From contig NZ_BIMD01000001.1 of assembly GCF_004000905.1 (NCBI RefSeq), forward strand, positions 310,001-374,000: DNA of 64,000 nucleotides, written 5' to 3'. Under the pieces are notes generated by a model. The model saw only the letters and a program-made list of their open reading frames with translations, had not been told where the DNA came from and did not search any database. This DNA comes from Paenibacillus humicus NBRC 102415. GTDB lineage: Bacteria; Bacillota; Bacilli; Paenibacillales; Paenibacillaceae. The position numbers and the translations under genes were made by a program. Of this stretch, positions 33,232 through 42,443 are shown in pieces. Within the stretch, counting starts at the first letter, position 1, and every line of letters starts with the position of its first letter.

Positions 33232-33981
33232 ATGAACGCGCCAATCCGACAAACGATTCTGTTCGATCTCGACGATACGCTCATCCACTGCAACAAATAT
33301 TTCAACCTGGTCATCGATCAATTCGTGGATGCCATGAGGACCTGGTTCCACGCTTATCCGGACATGACAGAAGCGGCCATCCGCCGCAAGCAGGTCGAAA
33401 TCGACATCGCCGGCGTGCAGGCAACCGGGTTCAAGAGCGACCACTTTCCGCAATCCTTCCTCGACACCTACGTCGACTTTACCCGGTTGACCGGCAGGCC
33501 GGAGGATTCCAACGAGATCGACCTGCTCTGGAGCATGGGACAGAGCGTCTACGAGCAGGAGGCAGAGCCCTATCCCGATATGGAAGAGACGCTTCTGCGC
33601 CTGAAGGACGAAGGTCATGACCTGCATCTATATACCGGTGGCGAGCCGGAGATCCAGCGGCGCAAGGTGGACAGGCTTCGCCTGGACCGCTACTTCGGAG
33701 ACAAGATCTACATCCGCCAGCACAAGAATATCGCAGCGCTGGAGCAAATTTTGGCGGAAGGGCATTTCGACCGTCACAACACTTGGATGATCGGCAATTC
33801 CATCCGTACGGATGTCGTGCCTGCATTGACCGCAGGCATCCATGCGATCCATGTGGAAGCGCAGACCGAATGGGAATACAACAACATCTCCATCGAAGTC
33901 GCGCCTCAAGGCGCTTTCCTGCAGCTCCATCATCTAAGAGATGTTCCGGACGGCATCCAGCGTTACATCCTGGGCCACTAA
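33232..33981 (+). CDS. HAD-family hydrolase
   Basis: A 249-residue haloacid-dehalogenase-type phosphatase. Motif I is LFDLDDTL (nucleophile Asp12, Asp14), motif II is the Thr in LYTGG, motif III includes Lys in RRKVDRL, and motif IV reads MIGNSIRTDVVPA. A helical cap (about 20-95) makes it subclass I. It probably hydrolyses a small phosphorylated metabolite. AAAAGGGG precedes ATG 33232. It ends at a long hairpin shared with the convergent small gene. Confidence 0.88.
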   Translation: MNAPIRQTILFDLDDTLIHCNKYFNLVIDQFVDAMRTWFHAYPDMTEAAIRRKQVEIDIAGVQATGFKSDHFPQSFLDTYVDFTRLTGRPEDSNEIDLLWSMGQSVYEQEAEPYPDMEETLLRLKDEGHDLHLYTGGEPEIQRRKVDRLRLDRYFGDKIYIRQHKNIAALEQILAEGHFDRHNTWMIGNSIRTDVVPALTAGIHAIHVEAQTEWEYNNISIEVAPQGAFLQLHHLRDVPDGIQRYILGH

Positions 33982-34039
33982 AAAAACGAAGGGCAGGGTT
34001 CAACCGGTTTTATCGGTTAAGCCATGCCCTTCGTTTTTT
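33980..34039. terminator. bidirectional terminator with a long stem
   Basis: A 15-bp perfect outer stem (AAAAAACGAAGGGCA with its complement) encloses a second hairpin (AACCG/CGGTT). Both ends are A/T runs, so it terminates the HAD gene on the plus strand and the small gene on the minus strand. Confidence 0.88.
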
Positions 34040-34074
34040 GCTTGCCTTCGCTTCGGCTTGCCGCTTGCGGCCGC

Positions 34075-34269
34075 TCATTTCTTCATGCCCATGAACAAGA
34101 TCATGGCGTGGACCGGTTTCCATACTTGGCGGCTCGCTCTGCCCTTGTAATCGGTCCGGTTGGGCTCGACAGACTGTTTCCAGATCGAATCCGCGTGTTT
34201 GCTCTCGTGGCTGGACTGGTGGAATCGCTTGATTTCCATTTCGTTACGGTAAACATGTTCGTAGCTCAT
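34075..34269 (-). CDS. small basic protein of unknown function
   Basis: A 64-residue hydrophilic, His/Lys-rich protein beginning MSYEHVYRNEMEIKRFHQSS and ending WKPVHAMILFMGMKK. AGGGAG lies 11 bases before ATG 34269; an in-frame GTG four codons upstream is too close to that site. No family is recognised. It is convergent with the HAD gene and shares its terminator, which supports it being a real transcript. Confidence 0.6.
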   Translation of the reverse strand: MSYEHVYRNEMEIKRFHQSSHESKHADSIWKQSVEPNRTDYKGRASRQVWKPVHAMILFMGMKK

Positions 34270-34473
34270 TTTTATTGACACTCCCTGTTGTTTTCGTCGG
34301 CCTGGTTTTGATTCTTCCCTGCCGTTGAATCAAGTATCTCATGACATAACAGGAACAAAAAGTGTACAATAATTTCAAATGACTTCCTCTTTTTCAGCAT
34401 GGAAAGGGCTTCCATTCCTTCATGCCGATTGCATGAAGGGTCATATCGAGCAAAAAAGGAGAAATCTGCGCGC

Positions 34474-36270
34474 ATGCTCAACGCCGAACGATACTTGCTG
34501 CTGCTCAACCGATTCCAAATCGAAGAGCCCGATACTGAAGCCGAGACCGCTCTGGACGAGCTCGCCGAGCTGTTTCACTGCACCGAGCGCAATGTGAAGC
34601 TCATCGTGCGCAAGCTCGAGGAGGAAGGGTGGATCCGCTGGGTTCCGGGCAAAGGAAGGGGCAACCTCTCCAAGATCCATTTCCTGAAAAGCCGGGAACG
34701 CTTCCTGCTTGATATCGCCAAAGAGCTTGCTTCGGAGGGGGATTACCAGAAGGCCTTCCAGCTGTTTCAACTCCATGGCCAGCATACTTCCGTTCGCGAC
34801 CGCTTTGTCGAATGGCTGAGCGGACATTTCGGATCGGATCGGATCGAGGAAGGCTCTCCCGCGCAGCGGGATGTGTTCCGGCTTCCCGTCTACCGTCCCC
34901 CTTATTCCCTCGATCCCGGGAAGCTGTTTTTTGCCTTCGACTCCCATCTGATCCATCAAATATTCGACCGGCTGCTCGGATTCGAGGCTGAAACCAAATC
35001 GCTCGTTCCCGGTCTGGCCCATTATTGGGAAAGCAACGATTCGGCAACGGCCTGGACCTTCCATCTTCGCAAAGGCGTCCGCTTCCATCATGGCCGGGAG
35101 CTGAATGCAACCGACGTCTGCTTCACGCTGAGCAGGCTGGCCGACGGGCAGCCCAACCGCTTCCTGCTGGAGTCGGTCGAAGCCATCACCGCTCTGGATG
35201 CACGGACCGTCCGGATAACGCTGAACAAGCCTAACCGCCTTCTCCCCCGCCTGCTGTGCTCCGGAGCGGCCTCCATTCTCCCGGCCGATCTCGTCCAGGA
35301 AGACGAGAGCCGCTACTGGATGCTTCCCTCCGGCACAGGTCCCTTCCGGGTCGACTGCTGGACATCCGACCGGATCGACTTGTCTGTCCACGAGCAGTAC
35401 TACCAGGGAAGAGCCTATCTGGACGAGGTTCAGATCGCTTTCATGCCCGAGGACATCCCGCCCGAATTGAGGCTTAAATGGGGGCAGATCATGGCCAGCG
35501 ATTCCCGCATGGCTTCCAAGGATGAGCAAGGCTGGGGCATGATCAGAACCGTCCATCAAGGATGCACGCTGCTCAGCTGGAACCGGCTCAACGGAGGGCC
35601 GCAGCAGTCGCTCGCCTTCCGGCTGGCCGTCGGACTTTCCATGGACCGGGTCGGCATGATCGGCGCCGGCGGCGAATTGAGCTATCCGGCGTATGGCTTC
35701 TTCCCCGTTCCCGGCGCGGAGCTGTCGGCAGAGCGCTACGAACCGGATACAGCCATCCGGATGCTGAAGGAAGACGGTTATGACGGCGCTCCTCTCAAGC
35801 TGCTGACAACGAACCAGCATGCCAAGGAAGCGCTTTGGATCAAGGAACGCTGCGGGGAGATCGGCATCCCCGTGGACATCCGGTGCGAGCAGCACAAAAT
35901 CGTGCATACGAGCGATCTCGTCAAGGAGGCCGATTGCATCCTGATGAGCCTGGTCATGGCCGAGGAGGAAGTCGGAGAACTGGAGACCTACCTGCAGGAG
36001 CACAGCTATATCCGCCAGCATCTGGATCCCGCTCTGGAACGCTGGATCCGCCGGGTGACCGATGCCATTCTCGCTTCGGATCGGCGCGATACGCGGCGCA
36101 CCCTGTTCAGCCAAATCGAGCAGCGGCTCGTTCAAGAAGGCCAAGTGCTGTTCCTGCAGCATCGCTCCCTCAACACCTATGTGCACCCTTCGGTCCGCGG
36201 GATCGGCATCAATACGTTCGGCTGGATGGACTTCAAGGATATTTGGCTGGTCTCGGATAGTCCGGCATGA
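34474..36270 (+). CDS. SgrR-like transcriptional regulator with solute-binding domain
   Basis: A 598-residue protein with an N-terminal winged helix (about 1-110; LAELFHCTERNVKLIVRKLEEEGWIRWVPGKGRGN is the recognition region, described here in pieces: HCTERN, LEEEGWI, GKGRG) followed by a family-5 extracellular solute-binding-like domain (about 130-590; GLAHYWESND, WTFHLRKGVRFHHG). This matches SgrR, which senses sugar-phosphate stress in enterics, and the many SgrR-like proteins of Paenibacillus. There is no signal peptide, so the binding domain acts in the cytoplasm as a ligand sensor. The target gene is not visible nearby. ATG 34474 follows AAAAAAGGAG. Confidence 0.85.
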   Translation: MLNAERYLLLLNRFQIEEPDTEAETALDELAELFHCTERNVKLIVRKLEEEGWIRWVPGKGRGNLSKIHFLKSRERFLLDIAKELASEGDYQKAFQLFQLHGQHTSVRDRFVEWLSGHFGSDRIEEGSPAQRDVFRLPVYRPPYSLDPGKLFFAFDSHLIHQIFDRLLGFEAETKSLVPGLAHYWESNDSATAWTFHLRKGVRFHHGRELNATDVCFTLSRLADGQPNRFLLESVEAITALDARTVRITLNKPNRLLPRLLCSGAASILPADLVQEDESRYWMLPSGTGPFRVDCWTSDRIDLSVHEQYYQGRAYLDEVQIAFMPEDIPPELRLKWGQIMASDSRMASKDEQGWGMIRTVHQGCTLLSWNRLNGGPQQSLAFRLAVGLSMDRVGMIGAGGELSYPAYGFFPVPGAELSAERYEPDTAIRMLKEDGYDGAPLKLLTTNQHAKEALWIKERCGEIGIPVDIRCEQHKIVHTSDLVKEADCILMSLVMAEEEVGELETYLQEHSYIRQHLDPALERWIRRVTDAILASDRRDTRRTLFSQIEQRLVQEGQVLFLQHRSLNTYVHPSVRGIGINTFGWMDFKDIWLVSDSPA

Positions 36271-36284
36271 AAAAGATGAAAAAG

Positions 36285-36330
36285 AACCTCATCCCATCTT
36301 CTTGATCCAAGAAGGCGGATGAGGTTTTTT
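36285..36330. terminator. terminator between the SgrR-like gene and topB
   Basis: Outer stem AACCTCATCC/GGATGAGGTT encloses an inner CTTCTTG/CAAGAAG hairpin and is followed by six Ts on the plus strand. Weaker T content on the minus strand may serve topB. Confidence 0.85.
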
Positions 36331-36352
36331 GTTTGATGGCATTAATTGTCCG

Positions 36353-38857
36353 TCATGTCCATTCCACGACGGTATCGCCTGTCCGGGCATCCTTGAGCCG
36401 CAGACGGCCTTTGGCGCTGCCCTCCGCACGCGGGAAGGCGGCTGCTGCCGTGCTCCCCTTGGCGAGGAGCGATTGCAGCATGGCCGGCGTCAGCATCCGG
36501 CCATGCTGCTCCTTCCAGAGGACGAACTTGCAGCCGTCACGGAACCGGGAGCAGCCGTAGCCCCGCTTGCCTTCGACGATGCTGCCGCCGCAGCTCGGGC
36601 AAGTTCCCAGCGGCTTCAGACCGGCGGAAGTTGTCCGCCCTGGCGAGGAGGCTTGTCCGGATTGGTTTGCTTGGCTGGATGAGGAGGCTCTTCCTGCTCC
36701 TGATGATGGAGAGGCTGCCGCTATTGAAGCTGCACGCGCACGTTCACCCTGCGGCAGATTCGAAGCCGATGCCGCAGCGGACGATCGGGCGGAGCCGGCA
36801 TTCTCCGGCTTCCCGCTGCGTCCAGCACTTGAAGCTGCCGAAGGGCTTGAGCCTGTCCCGGAGCGGGAAGCCCCGGCGGCTGTGCGGCCCGCTCCTGCTC
36901 CGAAGCGGGAAGCGCGGGAAGCTCCGCTCCGAGCAGCCGCTTTGCCACGCCGCGAGCCGCCGCCCTTGGCGGCCGGCTTGCCACGCTCCGGCTCAGCGAA
37001 CGTCCCGGCAGGCGCAGGCGTCTGCTCCGCTACCTTCTGGACGATCATCCGGGCGAACTGTTTGACCTGCTCCATGAACTTTTCGTCGGATGCCTCATCC
37101 CGGGCGATCTGGCTCAGCCGGCGCTCCCACTGTCCGGTCATGACCGGCGAAGCCAGAAGCTCTACCCCGGCTCCCCGGATCAGCTCGATGGCTGCGCAGC
37201 CTTTCGCTTCAATCTCCAGCTTTTTGCCGCTGGCACGGATATAACCTACCGTCTTCAGCCGCTCGATCGTTGCCGCGCGCGTGGCAGGCGTTCCCAAGCC
37301 GCTGTCCTTCATCGTCTCGCGCAGCTCTTCGTCTTCCATGGCTCTGCCGGCGCTTTCCATCGCTTTCAGCAGCGTTCCTTCCGTATAGGACTTGGGCGGC
37401 TGTGTCGACTTCTCTTCGGCTTTGGCCTGCTTGCACAACACCGGCTGCGATTCGTCGACATGGAAGGAAGCATCGGTAAGCTCCTGCTCTTCATCGTCTC
37501 CGTCCTCGTCCGGCTTGGCCTTGCCCTTGCCGCGCTTGGGCTTGTCCTCCGTCTCCGCAACTCCCTGGGTAACCTTCCATCCGGGATCAAGCAGCTGCTT
37601 GATGCGGGTGCGGAACGTTTCTCCTCCCACCTCGGTCAGCACCGTATGGTTGAGATACAAGGCCGGTCCATAATAATGGGAGAGAAACCGGCGAACGATA
37701 AGATCATAGATCTTTTTTTCGTCCGGACTCAGCGCGCCTGGTTTTTTGGGTGTCGGCAAAATGGCATGGTGATCCTCCACCTTGGCCGGATTGCAGACGG
37801 CTTTGTTGCCTTTATGTACCCGGGACCTGTCCGCCCCGGCGGCAAGCTCCGCATACTCGGTTCCCCGCAGCATGTCGAGCGCCTTGCCCATGACGGGAAC
37901 CGTTTCCTCCGTCACATAATTCGAATTCGTTCTCGGATACGTGATGACCTTATGCTTCTCGTAGAGGGCTTGCGCCACGTCAAGCGTCTTTTTGGCGGGA
38001 AAGCCGTATCGCCCGTTGGCTTCGCGCTGCAGCAGCGTAAGATCATGCAGACGGTAAGGAAACTCCTTGCTCTCGGCCTTGTCGTAACGGACGATGGCTC
38101 CTTTTTTCCCTTTGACCTTGGCTGCGATCGCTTCCGCCTTGGCTCCGTCCGTCAGCTTGTCGCCTTGCCAGATGCCGTTGTACTTGGAGCTTTTTTGATC
38201 GAAAGAAGCCTTGATCCTGTAATACGTTTCCGGCTTGAACGCCTCGATCTCCCGATGGCGGTCGTACAGGAGCGCAAGCACCGGAGTCTGAACCCGTCCT
38301 ACCGACAGCAGCGACTTATGGCGGATTGTGAAGGCGCGCGAGGCGTTCATCCCGATCAGCCAGTCGGCCTCGCTGCGGGCCTGAGCCGCCTTCGTAAGCG
38401 GCGCGTACTTCTCGTCGCTGCCAAGCTGCTCGAATCCCCTGCGGATCGTCTCCGGCGTCAAATCGGATATCCACAGACGGTCTACGGGCTGATGAAGCTT
38501 CAAATACCGTCGGATCAAATGGAAAATAAGCTGACCCTCCCGCCCCGCATCGCATGCATTGACGAGCCGTCCGCATTGGCGGGCGAGCTCGCCGATGACC
38601 TTGAGCTGGTCGCGGGTGCGGGGATTGGGAGACAGCTTGAATGTATCCGGGATGATGGGAAGATCCTGCGCCTGCCATTTTTTGTACCGGGGATCGTAAT
38701 CATCCGGTTCCGCGAGGCTGACCAGATGCCCGATCGCCCAGGTGATGATATAACGCTCGCCTTCGAGATGCGTGCGGCGGTTCGTCGCCCTGGGCTCGAT
38801 CGCGGACGCGATATTGCGGCCCATATCCGGCTTTTCTGCGATAATCAATGTCTTCAA
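36353..38857 (-). CDS. topB: DNA topoisomerase III
   Basis: An 834-residue type IA topoisomerase. The TOPRIM domain is at the N-terminus (TLIIAEKPDMG, NACDAGREGQLIF with the metal-binding acidic residues), and the catalytic Tyr307 is in VITYPRTNS. A region of about 130 residues (roughly 640-770) is almost entirely Ala, Ser, Gly, Arg and Lys and is probably disordered. A single C-terminal four-Cys zinc ribbon follows (CPSCGGSIVEGKRGYGCSRF). TopB relaxes and decatenates DNA using single-strand passage. The predicted start is TTG 38857, which follows GGAGGCGGTTCC; the upstream ATG at 38914 has no site. Confidence 0.92.
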   Translation of the reverse strand: MKTLIIAEKPDMGRNIASAIEPRATNRRTHLEGERYIITWAIGHLVSLAEPDDYDPRYKKWQAQDLPIIPDTFKLSPNPRTRDQLKVIGELARQCGRLVNACDAGREGQLIFHLIRRYLKLHQPVDRLWISDLTPETIRRGFEQLGSDEKYAPLTKAAQARSEADWLIGMNASRAFTIRHKSLLSVGRVQTPVLALLYDRHREIEAFKPETYYRIKASFDQKSSKYNGIWQGDKLTDGAKAEAIAAKVKGKKGAIVRYDKAESKEFPYRLHDLTLLQREANGRYGFPAKKTLDVAQALYEKHKVITYPRTNSNYVTEETVPVMGKALDMLRGTEYAELAAGADRSRVHKGNKAVCNPAKVEDHHAILPTPKKPGALSPDEKKIYDLIVRRFLSHYYGPALYLNHTVLTEVGGETFRTRIKQLLDPGWKVTQGVAETEDKPKRGKGKAKPDEDGDDEEQELTDASFHVDESQPVLCKQAKAEEKSTQPPKSYTEGTLLKAMESAGRAMEDEELRETMKDSGLGTPATRAATIERLKTVGYIRASGKKLEIEAKGCAAIELIRGAGVELLASPVMTGQWERRLSQIARDEASDEKFMEQVKQFARMIVQKVAEQTPAPAGTFAEPERGKPAAKGGGSRRGKAAARSGASRASRFGAGAGRTAAGASRSGTGSSPSAASSAGRSGKPENAGSARSSAAASASNLPQGERARAASIAAASPSSGAGRASSSSQANQSGQASSPGRTTSAGLKPLGTCPSCGGSIVEGKRGYGCSRFRDGCKFVLWKEQHGRMLTPAMLQSLLAKGSTAAAAFPRAEGSAKGRLRLKDARTGDTVVEWT

Positions 38858-38903
38858 GGAACCGCCTCCTTCTATTCCGGGTGGTCCTTGGCCAACAATG
38901 CCG

Positions 38904-40028
38904 TCAAGCGGCAACCTTTTCCTGAAGCATCGCGAAAATCTGGCGGACGCCGCGGGACCATTTGGGATCTTCCGCGTATTTGCGGTTGATCCATGTCAAC
39001 GGGTCGGCATTCGGCGGCCTGTTCTTGCTCAGATTGACGACGGTCTTGGCTGCGATCCGCGAAGACTCCTCGATGCTGGTGTTGAAATCCTGCCAGCTGT
39101 AATGAACATTGAACGGATTGTTGGCCATCTTGGCCGCGCGCTTGTGATCGTCGGGCACGAAGCTCTGTTCTTGGCCGGTAATGGCGAACAGAAGCAGCGG
39201 ATGCACGTTGTACTGCTTGGCGGCCGCGATAATGGCGTTCATGTATCGGGGCTTGGCCAGCATCGACGAGCGGCTCTCCAAATAAGCCGTCAGGCGCTCC
39301 ACTTCAATATCGGCATATTGAAGCGACTGTGGAAGCTCGTTTTTGGCTAGCGGCGCCGCAGGCGCGGATTGCGCCTTCTTGGCGACGGGCTGCGCCTTGG
39401 GAGCCGGGACGGCCGCCTCCGCAGCAGCCGCGACGGGAATCTCGGCGGCATGATGATGGAACAGCGACCAGCCATATACAAGTGTACCTCCAAGAAGCAT
39501 GACGGACAATACCGCCATCATCAGAACCCGGGTGCTGCTGCTTCCCAGCATGGAGGATTCTCTTTTAGCGGAGAGATCGGAGACGGTCTCCGGCAAGTTG
39601 AGATGATCCGCCACGGCCGCCAGAAGCGCTTCTTCGCGTGAGGCCGCGAACGGCTTGACGCGCCTGAGAATGCGCTCGAATTCGGAATGCTCGAGCGACA
39701 CGTCCAGCTTTTTTTCCACCCAGTTCATCAGAGGACGGGCGATGCGCTGATCGCGGAAGTTGAGGCTCAGGCAGGCGGCAAAAATATCGTCGCTGTTGAC
39801 GATGCCTTTTTTGGAGATGATATGGGTACGAATCAATCTTGCCGTCAGCTCTTTTTTGATGGTTTCGGCGAAATCAGGGAGCTGTTGAAAGATGATTCGG
39901 CAAATGGCGTCGGATAAAATTTCAGAACGTTCACTTTGAGGTTTGTCAAAGTATTTCACATCAATAAAGGTTCTGATATGGTGAATATCCGCCGGCGTCA
40001 AGACAGATGCGCCTTCGGTTGCGTTCAC
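38904..40028 (-). CDS. membrane-anchored glucosaminidase-like protein
   Basis: A 374-residue protein with three parts. Residues 1-160 form a helical, cytoplasmic N-terminal region of unknown fold. A membrane segment is at about 168-187 (VLMMAVLSVMLLGGTLVYGW), followed by an Ala/Pro-rich linker. The outer C-terminal part (about 265-370) resembles a lysozyme-fold N-acetylglucosaminidase domain, with AKQYNVHPLLLFAITGQEQSF supplying a candidate catalytic Glu and ANNPFNVHY. It would act on cell-wall glycan while reading something inside the cell through its N-terminal domain. It lies 46 bases upstream of topB in the same direction. The catalytic call is tentative. Confidence 0.7.
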   Translation of the reverse strand: MNATEGASVLTPADIHHIRTFIDVKYFDKPQSERSEILSDAICRIIFQQLPDFAETIKKELTARLIRTHIISKKGIVNSDDIFAACLSLNFRDQRIARPLMNWVEKKLDVSLEHSEFERILRRVKPFAASREEALLAAVADHLNLPETVSDLSAKRESSMLGSSSTRVLMMAVLSVMLLGGTLVYGWSLFHHHAAEIPVAAAAEAAVPAPKAQPVAKKAQSAPAAPLAKNELPQSLQYADIEVERLTAYLESRSSMLAKPRYMNAIIAAAKQYNVHPLLLFAITGQEQSFVPDDHKRAAKMANNPFNVHYSWQDFNTSIEESSRIAAKTVVNLSKNRPPNADPLTWINRKYAEDPKWSRGVRQIFAMLQEKVAA

Positions 40029-40205
40029 GGGCAGCCTCTCCTTTAGGTATATAGACTTATGGACAATACGAATATTGTATCATAGGTCCCAATGGAAAGG
40101 CGACTCCACATTATGGCTCTGCTCAGGACTTTCCTCATGCTCTCCTCCTAAGCCCCATTCCAACTGCCGCTGGCTTCCCTGTCTTCGTTCCTTCCGAAAT
40201 GGAAA

Positions 40206-40235
40206 AAGAAAAAGCGCCGGAGAGGCGCTTTTTCG
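40206..40235 (-). terminator. intrinsic terminator of gltD
   Basis: Stem AAAAAGCGCC/GGCGCTTTTT with a 5-base loop, followed on the minus strand by T-rich sequence, just past the gltD stop. Confidence 0.85.
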
Positions 40236-40251
40236 AGCCATGCAGAAGCAT

Positions 40252-41739
40252 TTAAGGCAGCATCGTCGTTCCCATCAAATAACGGTCCACTTCACGGGCG
40301 GCTTCGCGGCCTTCGTTGATGGCCCAGACGACGAGGCTTTGTCCGCGGCGCATGTCGCCTGCGGCGAATACCTTGTCCACGCTTGTGCGGTAGTCGCCTT
40401 TGCGGGCTTTGACGTTCGTGCGGCGGTCCTGCTCGACGGAGAACGCATCTACAAGCGTGGATTCCGGACCTTCGAAGCCTACGGCGACGAAGACGAGATC
40501 GGCCGGCCATACTTTTTCGGTGCCGGGAATTTCCTTATAGATCTTGCGGCCGGTCTCGTCGACCGTCCGCTCGATCTGAACCGTATGAAGTTCCTTGAGC
40601 TGGCCGTTCTCGTCGCCGACGAACTTCTTCGTCAGGACGGAGAAGGCGCGGGGATCTTCGCCGTATACAGCCTTGGCTTCCTCATGGGCGTAATCGAGCG
40701 TATAAACGTTCGGGAACTGCGGCCACGGGTTGTTGATGCTGTCGCGCTGAAGCGGAGCCTTGGCATGCGTGCCGAACTGGGTGACGGACTTGCAGCCATG
40801 ACGCAGGGCGGTGGCCACGCAGTCGGTGCCGGTGTCGCCGCCTCCGATGACGATGACATCCTTGTCCTTGGCCGAGATGTAGTTGCCGTCTTCCAGCCCG
40901 GAATCCAGGTAGCTCTTGATCGTTCCGTTGAGGTAGTCCATTGCGGGGTAGATGCCCCCGAGGGTGGAGCCTTCGATGTCTACTCCGCGCGCCTTGGTGG
41001 CGCCGCCGCAAAGGACGATGGCGTCAAAGCCTTCCAGAAGCTCCTCCGCTCCGATATCCTTGCCGATCTCCGTGTTCGTCACGAAGCTGACGCCTTCGGC
41101 TTCCATCAGATCGACGCGGCGCTGCACGATGCCCTTGTCGAGCTTCATCGTCGGAATGCCGTACGTGAGCAGGCCGCCGATCCGGTCCGCGCGCTCGTAG
41201 ACCGTCACCGTGTGGCCGGCTTTGTTGAGCTGGGCGGCGCAGGCCATGCCTGCAGGTCCGGAGCCGATGACCGCAACGCGCTTGCTCGTGCGCATCTTCG
41301 GAGGCTGCGGGACGACCCAGCCTTCATCGAAGCCGCGGTCGATGATCGCCTGCTCGATCGTCTTGATCGTAACGGAATCGCCGATCAGGCCGACCGTACA
41401 GGAGCCCTCGCAAGGCGCCGGACATACGCGTCCGGTGAATTCCGGGAAGTTGTTCGTTTTGTGGAGGCGCTCCAGCGCTTCGCGCCATAGGCCGCGATAG
41501 ATCAGATTGTTCCATTCCGGAATCAGGTTGTTGACAGGGCAGCCGGAAGCTCCGCCGGCAATCTCCATGCCGGTGTGGCAGTACGGAGTGCCGCAATCCA
41601 TGCAGCGGGCTCCCTGCGTGCGCAGCTGTTCATCCGGCAGATGCTTGTGGAATTCTTCCCAATCCTTGACCCTCTCGAGCGGGCTGCGGTCCGCAGGCAG
41701 CTCGCGCTTGTATTCCATAAAACCAGTAGGTGTCGACAT
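40252..41739 (-). CDS. gltD: glutamate synthase, small subunit (NADPH-dependent)
   Basis: A 495-residue GltD protein. The N-terminal iron-sulfur domain has RCMDCGTPYC, GCPVNNLIPEWN and CPAPCEGSC; then come FAD motif VIGSGPAGMACA, NADPH motif VIVIGGGDTGTDC and the C-terminal AAGDMRRGQSLVVWAI. It transfers electrons from NADPH to the large subunit, which makes two glutamates from glutamine and 2-oxoglutarate. The large subunit gene gltA/gltB is not next to it on either side. ATG 41739 lies ten bases after GGAGG; the ATG three codons earlier is too close. Confidence 0.93.
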   Translation of the reverse strand: MSTPTGFMEYKRELPADRSPLERVKDWEEFHKHLPDEQLRTQGARCMDCGTPYCHTGMEIAGGASGCPVNNLIPEWNNLIYRGLWREALERLHKTNNFPEFTGRVCPAPCEGSCTVGLIGDSVTIKTIEQAIIDRGFDEGWVVPQPPKMRTSKRVAVIGSGPAGMACAAQLNKAGHTVTVYERADRIGGLLTYGIPTMKLDKGIVQRRVDLMEAEGVSFVTNTEIGKDIGAEELLEGFDAIVLCGGATKARGVDIEGSTLGGIYPAMDYLNGTIKSYLDSGLEDGNYISAKDKDVIVIGGGDTGTDCVATALRHGCKSVTQFGTHAKAPLQRDSINNPWPQFPNVYTLDYAHEEAKAVYGEDPRAFSVLTKKFVGDENGQLKELHTVQIERTVDETGRKIYKEIPGTEKVWPADLVFVAVGFEGPESTLVDAFSVEQDRRTNVKARKGDYRTSVDKVFAAGDMRRGQSLVVWAINEGREAAREVDRYLMGTTMLP

Positions 41740-41948
41740 CTTGCCCATTCCTCCATCCGTAAGGTCCCTATCGTTACGTCATCTGTCTGTCGGCTCTAAA
41801 GGACGCAGCCCCGAATGCCGCTGCCGGAAAAAGCATAAAGTTGCATTCCGGCGCATACTTTGTACCTCATCGTAGCATTGTTGACCGGTTGATCATAATG
41901 GAGTAAGCGTACAATCATTTGCACTTTGTCGCATGACAGCAATAAAGA

Positions 41949-42443
41949 CTAATCCTTCACCCGTTCATAACGGTTGAAGCGGTAGGCGACTCCCAGCTTC
42001 TCGTCGCCCTTGCCGGGATAGGAATCCGCAAGTCTCCATTCTTCCTCGCGGAAGGATGGAAAGAAGGCGTCCCCGCCTCCGAATGAAGCGTCGATCTCCG
42101 TTAGCAGCAGGCAATCGGCATGAGGCAGCAGCAGCTCGTAGATCTGCTCGCCGCCGATCACCATCAGCTCCTCCCCCGCCGGCTCCAGCTGCAGAGCCTC
42201 ATCGAGGGAATGCACCGTCTCGGCTCCTTCCGGCGTGAAGCCGGCGTCCCGGGTCAGGATCACGTTGCGCCTGTTCTTGAGCGGCCGGCTGCCGAACGAC
42301 TCGAACGTTTTGCGTCCCATCAGCACCGTCTTGCCCATCGTCCGCTCCTTGAAGTAGCTCATGTCTTCGGGAAGCTTCCATGGAAGGTCGTTGCCGCGCC
42401 CGATAAGGCGGTCGCGGTCCATGCAGGCGATCATCGTAATCAT
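41949..42443 (-). CDS. folA: dihydrofolate reductase
   Basis: A 164-residue [26 protein letters not shown] has the substrate loop with the conserved Trp, the catalytic acid is in [12 protein letters not shown], and [10 protein letters not shown] and [13 protein letters not shown] are the NADPH-binding signatures. It regenerates tetrahydrofolate, needed after thymidylate synthase. ATG 42443 overlaps the thyA stop as ATGA, so the two enzymes of the cycle are translationally coupled. The protein frame continues upstream inside thyA but that is not used. Confidence 0.95.
   Translation of the reverse strand: MITMIACMDRDRLIGRGNDLPWKLPEDMSYFKERTMGKTVLMGRKTFESFGSRPLKNRRNVILTRDAGFTPEGAETVHSLDEALQLEPAGEELMVIGGEQIYELLLPHADCLLLTEIDASFGGGDAFFPSFREEEWRLADSYPGKGDEKLGVAYRFNRYERVKD

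Noticed and set aside
34441-36186. A 581-codon open frame opposite the SgrR-like gene
   Set aside because: The plus-strand product has both expected domains; the antisense frame has none.
36567-38989. Long plus-strand frames opposite topB
   Set aside because: They are shadows of the topoisomerase gene, whose TOPRIM and catalytic Tyr motifs are clear.
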